Shown in pieces: positions 1 to 6,072 of a DNA stretch of 8,111 nt (position 1 is the stretch's first letter; every line of letters starts with the position of its first letter). Where the stretch lies: positions 8,519 through 16,629 of the forward strand of contig DLAR01000066.1 of assembly GCA_002494015.1 (NCBI GenBank). The letters are read 5' to 3'. The notes beneath the pieces are model-generated. The model searched no databases and had not been told where the DNA came from. It saw only the letters and a program-made list of their open reading frames with translations. The stretch comes from Porphyromonadaceae bacterium UBA7042. GTDB lineage: Bacteria > Bacteroidota > Bacteroidia > Bacteroidales > Muribaculaceae. The translations under genes and the position numbers were made by a program.

Positions 1-41
1 TGTGACGCACTTTTGTTTTCTTATCGTCTCGGATAAATAGA

Positions 42-1664
42 TTACTCGCTCAGGAAGTGGTCACCGGTCGAAGTGACGATTGAGCGGTAGTAGTTTTCAT
101 CATAGCCGGGGAAATCGGGATAGACGGGCATACCCTCGGGTGTGCGCTCAAATTGTCCGTCTTTCTCTTTCTTGACGTTGCCGTCGAGATACTTGACAAG
201 CAGGTAGTCGCCGAGATTCTTGTAGGCTTTTACATAGCGGGCCGATGCCATCGCCGTGTGGTCGTTGAGACGCTTGCGGGCCGCCGCGTCATCCATCGAG
301 GGGATTTCGGCGAGGAGCGTGGCGACTTCGGCCGCACAGCTGTCTTCTTCTCCCTTCTGCACGCGGCGGATGTCGGGAATCATCTGGCTGTAGCGGTTAT
401 ATGCCTGATTGGCCACATAGTTGGTGACCCAGAAGGCAGCATCCCATGACAGGGTCAGCATGTCGCCGTTGCCGGGGGCAAATTCGTGAGGAACCTCGGT
501 CACGCAGTTGTAAACCGGGATGTATACGCAGGTGTTGGCATCGTCGACACCAAACCACAGGATGCCGCGCATGTTCTCGGGGTGGGCGGCGTTCATCTGT
601 GACACAAACGAGAACCCGGTTTGCTGTGTGGCGATGGCGCGTTCATGCAGATAGGTTTTGTCGTCAACCTTGTAGGTCAGCGGTCGCCAGCGGTAGGGGA
701 CTGTATAGGGTCCTGCGCCGACATCCTTGGTCATATCCATCGGCGTGTCCTCGAAGTGGTCGCGCATCATCCATTTCATGTCATCCACACTCACCTTTTT
801 GGCCGGTTTTACCCACAGGGGGAACGGCTCACCCTCGGCCTTCATCACCCAAGGCAGATAGGTGTCCATGCCGGGTGTGAATTTGTTAAAGAAGGCCCAC
901 ACACGGCCGTCGCATCCGCGTGTCGCGCCCATGTCGGTGATGGCATAGGCTCGCGAAAAGCTGAAATCCTTGTCGTTGCCGCTGTAATATCCCTGCTTTT
1001 TGGCAAATTTTACCACGTCAGGCGAATAGATACAGTTTTCCTTGTCGTTCATCGGGAACCGGTGGATGCGGCTGTGATTGGCATGGCCTGAGATGCAGTC
1101 GTCGGGGATGCGGCGAGCTACCCACACCGCGCCTTTCTCTTTGCCTCCCTTGCCGATAAGTTCCATAATCCACGCCTCGTTGGCATCAGCGATTGAAAAT
1201 GATTCTCCCGATGACGCATAGCCGTAGTCCTTCACAAGATCGGTCATCACCTTGATAGCCTCGCGAGGTGTGCGGGAGCGTTCAAGAGCGATGTATATGA
1301 GTGATCCGTAGTCGATTATGCCAGTTGTGTCAACGAGTTCCTCGCGGCCTCCCCATGTGCTTTCACTGATGGTCAGGCCATGCTCGTTCATGTTGCCTAT
1401 GGTTGCATAGGTATGTGGCACCTCGGGAATCTCACCGAGATAACGCCCCGAATCCCAGTCATATACTTTGCGCATCGTCCCCGGCTCGTGGTCGGCGGCG
1501 GGACGGCTGTAGAGTTCCCCGTAGAGGGTGTGGCTGTCAGCCGCATAGGTTATCATGACCGAGCCGTCGGCCGTAGCGCCTTTTCCGGCGATAAGGCTTG
1601 TACAAGCCAATGCGGGCAACGGTAATATGACCGCTGCCGCGCATAGAATCTTATGTATTTTCAT
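42..1664 (-). CDS. Secreted C69-family dipeptidase (N-terminal nucleophile hydrolase)
   Basis: This 540-residue protein matches the peptidase C69 (PepD-type) family, thiol-dependent dipeptidases of the Ntn-hydrolase fold. Residues 1-20 form a signal peptide (basic start, hydrophobic core, A-L-A at 18-20), so the enzyme should act in the periplasm or outside the cell on short peptides. Cys21, followed by TSLIAGKGAT, is the expected catalytic nucleophile and would become the mature N-terminus. Other family-like segments are NMNEHGLTISEST (91-103), GESFSIADANEAW (153-165) and WVARRIPDD (181-189) followed by GHANHSRI. The length suits the family, and only this start gives the signal peptide. The gene begins 36 bp after the YitT gene with no clear promoter between, so co-transcription is likely. 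The lipobox reading of PALAC is weaker because Ala is at -3. Family assignment is secure; the exact substrate is not visible. Confidence 0.93.
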   Translation of the reverse strand: MKIHKILCAAAVILPLPALACTSLIAGKGATADGSVMITYAADSHTLYGELYSRPAADHEPGTMRKVYDWDSGRYLGEIPEVPHTYATIGNMNEHGLTISESTWGGREELVDTTGIIDYGSLIYIALERSRTPREAIKVMTDLVKDYGYASSGESFSIADANEAWIMELIGKGGKEKGAVWVARRIPDDCISGHANHSRIHRFPMNDKENCIYSPDVVKFAKKQGYYSGNDKDFSFSRAYAITDMGATRGCDGRVWAFFNKFTPGMDTYLPWVMKAEGEPFPLWVKPAKKVSVDDMKWMMRDHFEDTPMDMTKDVGAGPYTVPYRWRPLTYKVDDKTYLHERAIATQQTGFSFVSQMNAAHPENMRGILWFGVDDANTCVYIPVYNCVTEVPHEFAPGNGDMLTLSWDAAFWVTNYVANQAYNRYSQMIPDIRRVQKGEEDSCAAEVATLLAEIPSMDDAAARKRLNDHTAMASARYVKAYKNLGDYLLVKYLDGNVKKEKDGQFERTPEGMPVYPDFPGYDENYYRSIVTSTGDHFLSE

Positions 1665-1700
1665 TGTCGTTTATAAATGTTCTATAATGATATGGTTAAA

Positions 1701-2675
1701 TTACTCTGTTGCGGAGCGCGGCGGCTCGTAGGGCGGTTCAATATCATGCTCCACCAAGTGGTCGTTTTCAGCGATTTCATCCTTGATATGCTCGTTCATT
1801 TTGAGCTTTATCTGGTCAAAACCTTGGCCATACACGCCGCTGACGTTGGCCTGCGTGATGAATGCTTGGGGGTCGATGCTTTTTATGATGCGGAAGATGG
1901 TGACCGACTCGATTTTGCGGCACACTACCATAAGAATTTTGACATCCTTCTTGGTATACCACCCCATTCCGGTCAGTACCGTGCATCCGCGTTTCGCATG
2001 ATTGTTGATGGCAGTCGCGATGCGTTCCCATTCATGAGAGAAGATTGTGAACTGCACCGCCTGACGGTTAGTGTTAATCATCATGTCGACCATGTAGGAT
2101 ACAAGCAGCAGTACCACAAATCCGTAAACCACACGGTCAAACTGGTGGAACAGGAAATAGGAGGAGGAGATAATGCAGAAATCAACATATAGCATTGTGC
2201 GCCCGACTGTCACATTGGTGTGGCGCGACACCATCGCCGCCACGATGTCAGTGCCCCCGGTGCTGCCGTTATGCACAAACACCATCCCGAGACCTATGCC
2301 GCCGAGCAACGACCCGATTATGACATTCATAAACGGCTGGTCCGGTACAAGGGGTTCGGTGAAAAACAGCGGCAGCAGTGTTATAAAGCCTGATATCATG
2401 CTCGCCCCGAAGATGGTGCGCAACACAAATTCCCTACCGACTAATTTATAGGCGAATGCAAGTAGGATAAGGTTGAGCGCATATTGCGTCAGACCGATTG
2501 AAAACGGGTTGCCGGTTAAGAAAAAGACAATCGAGCCGATGCCGGTAACTCCGCCGATAACTACCTTCTCGGGAAGAATAAAGGCACAGTACCCGAATGC
2601 ATATATCAGTGTGCCCAGTGTTATCATTATGTAGTCGCGGCTCGATAGCCACAATTGCTTGCCAGAAATGCGCAT
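1701..2675 (-). CDS. YitT-family integral membrane protein with DUF2179 domain
   Basis: This 324-residue inner-membrane protein has hydrophobic segments at about 13-35, 38-54, 60-78, 86-106, 115-135, 160-177 and 183-201. The YitT-type motif NGSTGGTDI lies at 136-144. A soluble C-terminal DUF2179 domain follows (about 208-290), with the typical ending SGVYGQGF (279-286). The last 25 residues are an acidic, proline-rich tail (EPPYEPP). The family is widespread in Bacteria and its transport or signalling role is not established; DUF2179 is thought to be a small regulatory or ligand-binding domain. I chose the ATG at 2675 because it directly precedes the first membrane segment and lies about 15 nt downstream of a good promoter. 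The frame stays open upstream to a TTG at 2906, but that part would not be in the mRNA. It is probably the first gene of a two-gene operon with the C69 peptidase. Confidence 0.92.
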   Translation of the reverse strand: MRISGKQLWLSSRDYIMITLGTLIYAFGYCAFILPEKVVIGGVTGIGSIVFFLTGNPFSIGLTQYALNLILLAFAYKLVGREFVLRTIFGASMISGFITLLPLFFTEPLVPDQPFMNVIIGSLLGGIGLGMVFVHNGSTGGTDIVAAMVSRHTNVTVGRTMLYVDFCIISSSYFLFHQFDRVVYGFVVLLLVSYMVDMMINTNRQAVQFTIFSHEWERIATAINNHAKRGCTVLTGMGWYTKKDVKILMVVCRKIESVTIFRIIKSIDPQAFITQANVSGVYGQGFDQIKLKMNEHIKDEIAENDHLVEHDIEPPYEPPRSATE

Positions 2676-2690
2676 GTTAGTTATTTTTTT

Positions 2691-2713
2691 ACGGTGTAAA
2701 GATAATACACCGT
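2691..2713. promoter_or_regulatory. Perfect inverted repeat over the -7 box, candidate operator
   Basis: ACGGTGTA (2691-2698) and TACACCGT (2706-2713) are perfect reverse complements separated by 7 bp (AAGATAA). The dyad covers the whole -7 box of the YitT promoter and the likely start point. Because transcription would begin at its edge, the repeat cannot form a full hairpin in that mRNA, so a DNA-binding repressor site is the better reading. I cannot name the regulator, and no regulator gene lies in the window. Confidence 0.5.
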
Positions 2714-2728
2714 TCCGACACATGCAAA
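2697..2728 (-). promoter_or_regulatory. Bacteroidota-type promoter for the YitT-C69 operon
   Basis: Read on the minus strand, TTTG (2728-2725) is followed after 20 nt by TATCTTTA (2704-2697). This is 7 of 8 identity to no-gap TAnnTTTG, counting the two free positions, with the TTTG -33 box at the spacing known for Bacteroides sigma-ABfr promoters. Transcription would start near 2690-2693. That leaves an A-rich leader of about 15-18 nt (it begins with A7) before the ATG at 2675, which fits translation starts in this phylum that do not use a Shine-Dalgarno sequence. Confidence 0.65.
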
Positions 2729-2760
2729 TAATTGTTGAAAAATGCGCGTTAATTCGTTTT

Positions 2761-2806
2761 ATCGGGCATATAAAGAGCCCGCCCGATTCAGGAGAGAGTC
2801 GGGCGG
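2761..2806. other. Two mutually exclusive hairpins sharing one arm
   Basis: On the plus strand, CCGCCCGATTC (2779-2789) pairs with GAGTCGGGCGG (2796-2806) around a 6-nt AGGAGA loop; all 11 pairs form if one T-G wobble is allowed. The left arm contains GCCCGAT (2781-2787), which is also a perfect 7-bp complement of ATCGGGC (2761-2767) across a 13-nt loop. The two stems cannot form together. Neither strand has a good T-tract after a stem; the minus strand has a weak GCTCTTTATAT, so a leaky minus-strand terminator is possible. The element lies upstream of both flanking promoters, so no assigned transcript explains it. Confidence 0.5.
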
Positions 2807-3032
2807 ACGGAGAAGGTAAATCGAAATATATGACAAGGCTTTTTAATAACGCCAGCAAAATGCCTTCTCTTGTCCTTATAACATCCGACCTCCCGCTACG
2901 GTTCAAAATAATACACAGTTGCTTGAAATATTTCTCGATTTGATTGTCCCGTTATTCTGACAGCTGATTGAATAAACCCCTCCACTCTCAATATTTCCCT
3001 TCTTCCCGCGTCGAAATCTCGCGATTTATGTG

Positions 3033-3040
3033 TAATTTTG
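3033..3040 (+). promoter_or_regulatory. -7 promoter box for DUF3822-rsmD, probably near-leaderless
   Basis: TAATTTTG is an exact match to the Bacteroidota -7 consensus TAnnTTTG. No TTTG is seen at the usual -33 distance (around 3008-3013), so the promoter is incomplete by that criterion. The box ends only 4 nt before the ATG at 3045, so transcription starting 4-7 nt after it would begin at or within the start codon. Confidence 0.5.
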
Positions 3041-3044
3041 CAAT

Positions 3045-3869
3045 ATGGAATCAGCGAGACTTGAAAAAGAACTAATTGCCGACCCGAGCCTGTGGGTGTT
3101 GTTGATGCGGCTTGGCCCGGCGGCCCTGCATGTGGCCGCGTTTTCGCTCGTCGAGGACAATTCGCTCATTTACCGCCGGTTGCCTCTAAATCGCGCCGCT
3201 ATATCGGTGCTGAAGGCGACCGAGGATGCTGTATATGACAACCCTTTGTTGCTCAGTGATTTCAAGAAAGTCTACTGTGTGGTGGAATCCCCGTGGGTCA
3301 TGCCGGTACCTGCTCCTATGGTTTCTGATAACCGTGATGCCGCCGCCATGTTCAACGCATGTTTTGACCCGGGAGGCAAGACGCTGATTATCGACCGTCT
3401 TCCCGAGCCTAATGCTGCTGTCATAACTGGTATAGACAGCGGGGTAGACCGCTTTATTCACCGCACTTTCAGCAATCTCTCCGTCACCGGTCACCTCGCC
3501 TCGCTGTGTCGCTATTTCCACTTGGCGCGGAGCAATAGTCCCAAGACGTATGTCAATTTCCGAGATTCGGCTTTTGACATTGTCATCATCGACGGAAACC
3601 GTCTGTTGCACGCCAACACATATAGCTACACTGATGTTGCCGATGCCGTCTATTATATTCTTGCCTGCCGCAACCGTCTGGGACTCAATGCTGAAACTGA
3701 CGAGTTGCTGCTGTGTGGCGATGCCGGGCCGCGCGAGGCTGTGACTCCGTTGCTGCGCCGATACATCTCCTTGGTCATGCCGGTTATCTTCCCCCCCCGC
3801 ATGTTCAAGGCTGGCCGCGAGGCGATGAAGGCTCCGTTTGATCTCATTGTGACACCATTATGCGAATAA
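3045..3869 (+). CDS. DUF3822 family protein
   Basis: This 274-residue cytoplasmic protein has no signal peptide or membrane segment. I recognise it as DUF3822, a Bacteroidota family of unknown function commonly encoded just before rsmD. Supporting features are the stretch DIVIIDGNRLLHANTYSY (178-195) followed by DVADAVYYIL, then LLLCGDAG (221-228) and the RRYI segment (238-241). The two beta-turn-rich halves are reminiscent of an actin/Hsp70-like (ASKHA) fold, which is inference. The ATG at 3045 follows a perfect -7 box by 4 nt. The stop overlaps the rsmD start by 10 bp, so the two are translationally linked and the protein may serve ribosome assembly or rRNA modification. Odd point: an 8-C run at codons 248-251 is prone to slippage. 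Confidence 0.85.
   Translation: MESARLEKELIADPSLWVLLMRLGPAALHVAAFSLVEDNSLIYRRLPLNRAAISVLKATEDAVYDNPLLLSDFKKVYCVVESPWVMPVPAPMVSDNRDAAAMFNACFDPGGKTLIIDRLPEPNAAVITGIDSGVDRFIHRTFSNLSVTGHLASLCRYFHLARSNSPKTYVNFRDSAFDIVIIDGNRLLHANTYSYTDVADAVYYILACRNRLGLNAETDELLLCGDAGPREAVTPLLRRYISLVMPVIFPPRMFKAGREAMKAPFDLIVTPLCE
3791..3798 (+). repeat. C8 homopolymer inside the DUF3822 gene
   Basis: Eight consecutive C encode part of F-P-P-R near residue 250. Gain of one C would put a TGA at 3839-3841 in frame, and loss of one C would put a TGA at 3826-3828 in frame. Both events end translation 18-31 nt before the rsmD start and replace the last 20-odd residues of the protein. Whether the tract really varies cannot be seen here. 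Confidence 0.6.
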
Positions 3870-4402
3870 TCAGAGGAAAATACGGGAGGCGGCGTTTTTC
3901 CGTCCCCACCAATATTACTGCGCGACCAACTACTGACTTCGCGCGCGAGAACATATTTAATATAATCGAAAACATCCTTGATATCGAGGGCGCTCGGTGT
4001 CTTGACCTCTTTGCGGGGACTGGGGCGATAACCTTCGAGTTGCTGTCGCGAGGCGCGGCATCGGTGACTGCTGTGGAAAAATCACCGGTGCAGGCTCGGT
4101 TTATCCGCGAAGTCGCTGACAAGCTCGGCGAGCAGGGGCTCGTGCTTGTAAAAGGTGATGCCTTGCGGTTTATCCGCGATTGCAACACGTCATTTGACTT
4201 CGTTTTCGCCGATCCTCCCTACGATCTCCCCGGGTTTGCCGATATTCCCGGAGCTGTCCTCTCAAGCAACCTTCTTGCCCCCGGCTCCATCTTTATTCTC
4301 GAACACTCCCGCGCCCACGATTTCTCCCATCTTCCACACTTTGACCGCCACAAAGCCTATGGCAGCGTAAACTTCTCAATCTTCATCATCCCCGAGGGAT
4401 AG
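3860..4402 (+). CDS. rsmD: 16S rRNA (guanine(966)-N(2))-methyltransferase RsmD
   Basis: This 180-residue protein has the full RsmD layout. The basic RNA-binding start is MRIIRGKYGRRRF, followed by RPTTDFARENIFNII (22-36). The SAM-binding motif I is LDLFAGTGAI (48-57), the acidic residue binding the ribose is in AVEKS (Glu73), motif III is KGDAL (98-102), and the catalytic DPPY motif is at 118-121. The enzyme methylates N2 of G966 (E. coli numbering) in 16S rRNA near the P site of the small subunit, using S-adenosylmethionine. Length is normal for the family. The ATG at 3860 lies inside the 3' end of the DUF3822 gene (10-bp overlap), so translation is probably coupled. No separate promoter is visible. 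Confidence 0.95.
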   Translation: MRIIRGKYGRRRFSVPTNITARPTTDFARENIFNIIENILDIEGARCLDLFAGTGAITFELLSRGAASVTAVEKSPVQARFIREVADKLGEQGLVLVKGDALRFIRDCNTSFDFVFADPPYDLPGFADIPGAVLSSNLLAPGSIFILEHSRAHDFSHLPHFDRHKAYGSVNFSIFIIPEG

Positions 4403-4418
4403 TTATAGATTACTCAGA

Positions 4419-4440
4419 AAGAGGCATTATTTATCCTCTT
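4419..4440 (+). terminator. Weak hairpin after rsmD, possible terminator
   Basis: AAGAGG and CCTCTT form a 6-bp stem around a 10-nt A/T-rich loop, starting 16 nt after the rsmD stop. The following sequence (AACAAATTTT) is only loosely T-rich. Position suits a transcript end, but the stem is short and the tail poor. Confidence 0.3.
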
Positions 4441-4458
4441 AACAAATTTTAGCAATTA

Positions 4459-4492
4459 GGGGGGGTAAAATGTGGATTTTTGTGTACATTTG
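4459..4492 (+). promoter_or_regulatory. Promoter region of the lipoprotein gene, with a G7 run at the -33 position
   Basis: TACATTTG (4485-4492) exactly matches the Bacteroidota -7 consensus. The run of seven G (4459-4465) ends 19 bp upstream, where a TTTG -33 box would normally be; no TTTG is present there. Transcription starting near 4497 would give an A-rich leader of about 27 nt before the ATG at 4524. Confidence 0.55.
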
Positions 4493-4523
4493 CAACGAAA
4501 AATAACACATACACACTTTTATT

Positions 4524-5501
4524 ATGAAATTCAATAAAATTTTTCTTGCAATTGGAACATTGGTAATGATGGCTTTTGTAGCATCTTGCAGCAGTGACAA
4601 CAATGATGAACCGGAATCGGGCAAAAGCGATTTCAGCAAATTAGAAAAACCACAGTATGCCGATACCGGTGCGAAATATCAGATTACCACACCCGGCAGT
4701 GACATCAGCTCAATCGAACTTACCGAAAGCGGCCGTTATATAATCACACGGTCATGGGCGGTTCCTTATCGAGTGGAATCATCTAAAAAGGCAAGCGCTT
4801 TAAGGGCACCGAAGGCTGTTCTTAGCCGCTCGGGAAATGATGCCTACGTCATCGGTTCCTATATCAAGGTCGGTGAGAATGAGTATATTCTCGACGGATA
4901 TGGTTCAGTGGTTATTACCGGGTCGGCCGACGGAGCAGTTGAACTTATAGTATCTCCGGAAGACGGCGAATCGTTTACTGTCGGAGCCATGCAAGAGGAT
5001 GCGCTTAACGATGACAGCGATGCGACTCTTGCTCTCTGCCGCTCGTGGATTCCCGTCAAGCTGCGTGCGCGCATTTCTCTTAACGGTAAGGTAATGGCAG
5101 ATGAATCAGGAAATTACTCAGACTGTAACAAAATCTTTGAGCGAATAGCGCGCAAACTCGCATCTTATGACCCTGATGAGTATGATGAAGATGATTTCTT
5201 TTTTGACGAGCCAATTGCTCAGGAGGTTATTTTCACCCGAAGCGGTTCCTATGTAGTTTTGTTTGATGACGGCGAGCTGGATGCACGCATATGGAAGTGG
5301 ATTAATCGTGATAATTTGTCAATCGCCTATTCTTATTCAATAACCGATTTTGACGATCCCGATGAGTCAGGAATCTGTCACCTGACATTTAATGACCACA
5401 ATCTGACTGTATTTGAAAAGTATATCGAGACCGACTCGGAAGATGGCGAAAAAATGACCGTTACCACCGAGTTATGGACCTCTTTGACTGAAAAACGCTA
5501 A
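4524..5501 (+). CDS. Putative surface lipoprotein of unknown function
   Basis: This 325-residue protein starts with a lipoprotein signal peptide: basic start, hydrophobic core, lipobox VASC with Cys22 as the lipidated residue. The SSDNNDEPE stretch right after Cys22 is acidic, as in the Bacteroidota lipoprotein export signal, so surface exposure is plausible. The rest alternates short hydrophobic strands and turns and is probably all-beta. Segments such as SIELTESGRYIITRSW (63-78), YILDGYGSVVITG (121-133) and GSYVVLFDDGELDARIW (241-257) look like successive strands of a barrel or sandwich, perhaps lipocalin-like at the C-terminus; this is inference. An acidic stretch, DPDEYDEDDFFFDE, lies at 216-229. 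I do not recognise a named family. The gene has its own promoter box and a strong terminator, so it appears monocistronic. Confidence 0.85.
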   Translation: MKFNKIFLAIGTLVMMAFVASCSSDNNDEPESGKSDFSKLEKPQYADTGAKYQITTPGSDISSIELTESGRYIITRSWAVPYRVESSKKASALRAPKAVLSRSGNDAYVIGSYIKVGENEYILDGYGSVVITGSADGAVELIVSPEDGESFTVGAMQEDALNDDSDATLALCRSWIPVKLRARISLNGKVMADESGNYSDCNKIFERIARKLASYDPDEYDEDDFFFDEPIAQEVIFTRSGSYVVLFDDGELDARIWKWINRDNLSIAYSYSITDFDDPDESGICHLTFNDHNLTVFEKYIETDSEDGEKMTVTTELWTSLTEKR

Positions 5502-5523
5502 AAAGTAACCTTACAAAAATCTT

Positions 5524-5579
5524 TCACGCGGAGTCTGCTCGTTCCCGGATGCAGACTCTCGCGTGATTTTATTATTTTA
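5524..5579 (+). terminator. Strong intrinsic terminator after the lipoprotein gene
   Basis: TCACGCG-GAGTCTGC (5524-5538) pairs with GCAGACTC-T-CGCGTGA (5551-5566): 15 pairs with one bulged T at 5559 and a 12-nt loop. It is followed directly by the T-rich TTTTATTATTTTA (5567-5579). This is a classical Rho-independent terminator, 22 bp after the lipoprotein stop. Its T-tract ends 4 bp before the next ATG. Confidence 0.85.
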
Positions 5580-5583
5580 CATC

Positions 5584-6072
5584 ATGAAACTCAGACTATT
5601 GACGGCCGGTGTCTTTGTCGCTGGCTGTAATTGTTTAATTCAGGCGCAGAGCCCGACAGCTCTTGCCATGACCTTGAATATCGAGGATGCGCCCTCTCAC
5701 ACGGTCATTCTTTCCGAGATGCCGAAAATCACATTTGTTGACAATCAGATGATTATCTCTACCGTCAGTGGCAACGATGTCATCTATTCTCTTGACAAGG
5801 TTGAATCCTATTATTTTTCGGCCATGCAGTCGGGAATCGAGGATATTGTCAGCGAGGATAAATTGCCCGCGTTTATGATTGAGACAGATGCGGTATCGGT
5901 CAAAAACCTTATGCCCGGAAACCGCATCGTCGTTTATGGTGTTCAGGGAATCGCGGTCGCCGTCGGGGTTGCCGGAAATGACGGCGTGGCAACTGTCGAT
6001 ACCTCGGCCCTTGCTGCGGGAGTGTATATTGTGAACTATGGAACACGGTCAACTAAAATTGTGAAAAGATGA
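5584..6072 (+). CDS. Small secreted protein with T9SS type-A-like C-terminal tail
   Basis: This 162-residue protein has a hydrophobic export signal (residues 1-22, probable cleavage around LIQAQ|S). VAGC at 12-15 resembles a lipobox but would make the signal unusually short. Residues about 30-82 form a beta-rich segment with MPKITFVDNQMIIST (46-60) and LDKVESYYFS (70-79), of a kind seen at the start of Bacteroidales cell-surface proteins. Residues about 108-162 resemble the type A sorting domain of the type IX secretion system: VVYGVQGIAV, then a DGVATVDTSALAAGVYIV pattern and the final TKIVKR. I chose the ATG at 5584; the GTG at 5563 lies inside the terminator. Its TGA overlaps the next ATG (ATGA), so it is coupled to the large downstream protein. 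The function is unknown. Confidence 0.78.
   Translation: MKLRLLTAGVFVAGCNCLIQAQSPTALAMTLNIEDAPSHTVILSEMPKITFVDNQMIISTVSGNDVIYSLDKVESYYFSAMQSGIEDIVSEDKLPAFMIETDAVSVKNLMPGNRIVVYGVQGIAVAVGVAGNDGVATVDTSALAAGVYIVNYGTRSTKIVKR

Larger units (their letters stand above)
2676..3044. other. Divergent intergenic region without a recognisable gene
   Basis: These 369 bp separate the minus-strand YitT operon from the plus-strand DUF3822-rsmD operon. They hold the YitT promoter and dyad at the left end, a pair of alternative hairpins at 2761-2806, and the -7 box of the DUF3822 gene at the right end. I see nothing recognisable in 2807-3030. Short open frames on both strands there resemble no known protein, and no tRNA cloverleaf can be drawn. 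A small RNA is possible but I found no convincing promoter for one. Confidence 0.6.

Noticed and set aside
1..41. Terminator for the C69 gene
   Set aside because: No stable hairpin with a T-tract is visible in the 41 bases present; it may lie beyond the window.
153..1625. Several plus-strand open frames of 80-156 codons opposite the C69 gene
   Set aside because: They are shadows of the minus-strand gene: rich in Arg, Cys and His, with no domain likeness and no promoter.
2676..2906. 77-residue N-terminal extension of the YitT protein from a TTG at 2906
   Set aside because: It has no YitT-like content, runs through the hairpin region, and starts upstream of a well-formed promoter that would not transcribe it. 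The ATG at 2675 directly precedes the first membrane segment.
2840..2910. Possible tRNA or tRNA remnant on the plus strand
   Set aside because: The minus-strand translation recalls the antisense of tRNA genes (SDVIRTR), but I could not fold an acceptor stem or T-arm with the conserved TTCRA sequence.
2659..2943. Plus-strand 94-codon open frame between the divergent genes
   Set aside because: Overlaps the YitT start and its promoter, has no recognisable sequence character and no promoter of its own.
3186..3611. Minus-strand 141-codon frame inside the DUF3822 gene
   Set aside because: Antisense shadow of a recognised gene; composition follows the opposite strand's codon use.
5563..5583. GTG start giving seven extra residues on the small secreted protein
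   Set aside because: The GTG lies inside the terminator hairpin arm, and the ATG at 5584 gives a normal signal peptide beginning MKLR.
5617..5628. Lipobox VAGC in the small secreted protein
   Set aside because: The signal would be only 14 residues long and the hydrophobic stretch continues past it. SPase I cleavage near residue 22 is more likely, though lipidation is not excluded.
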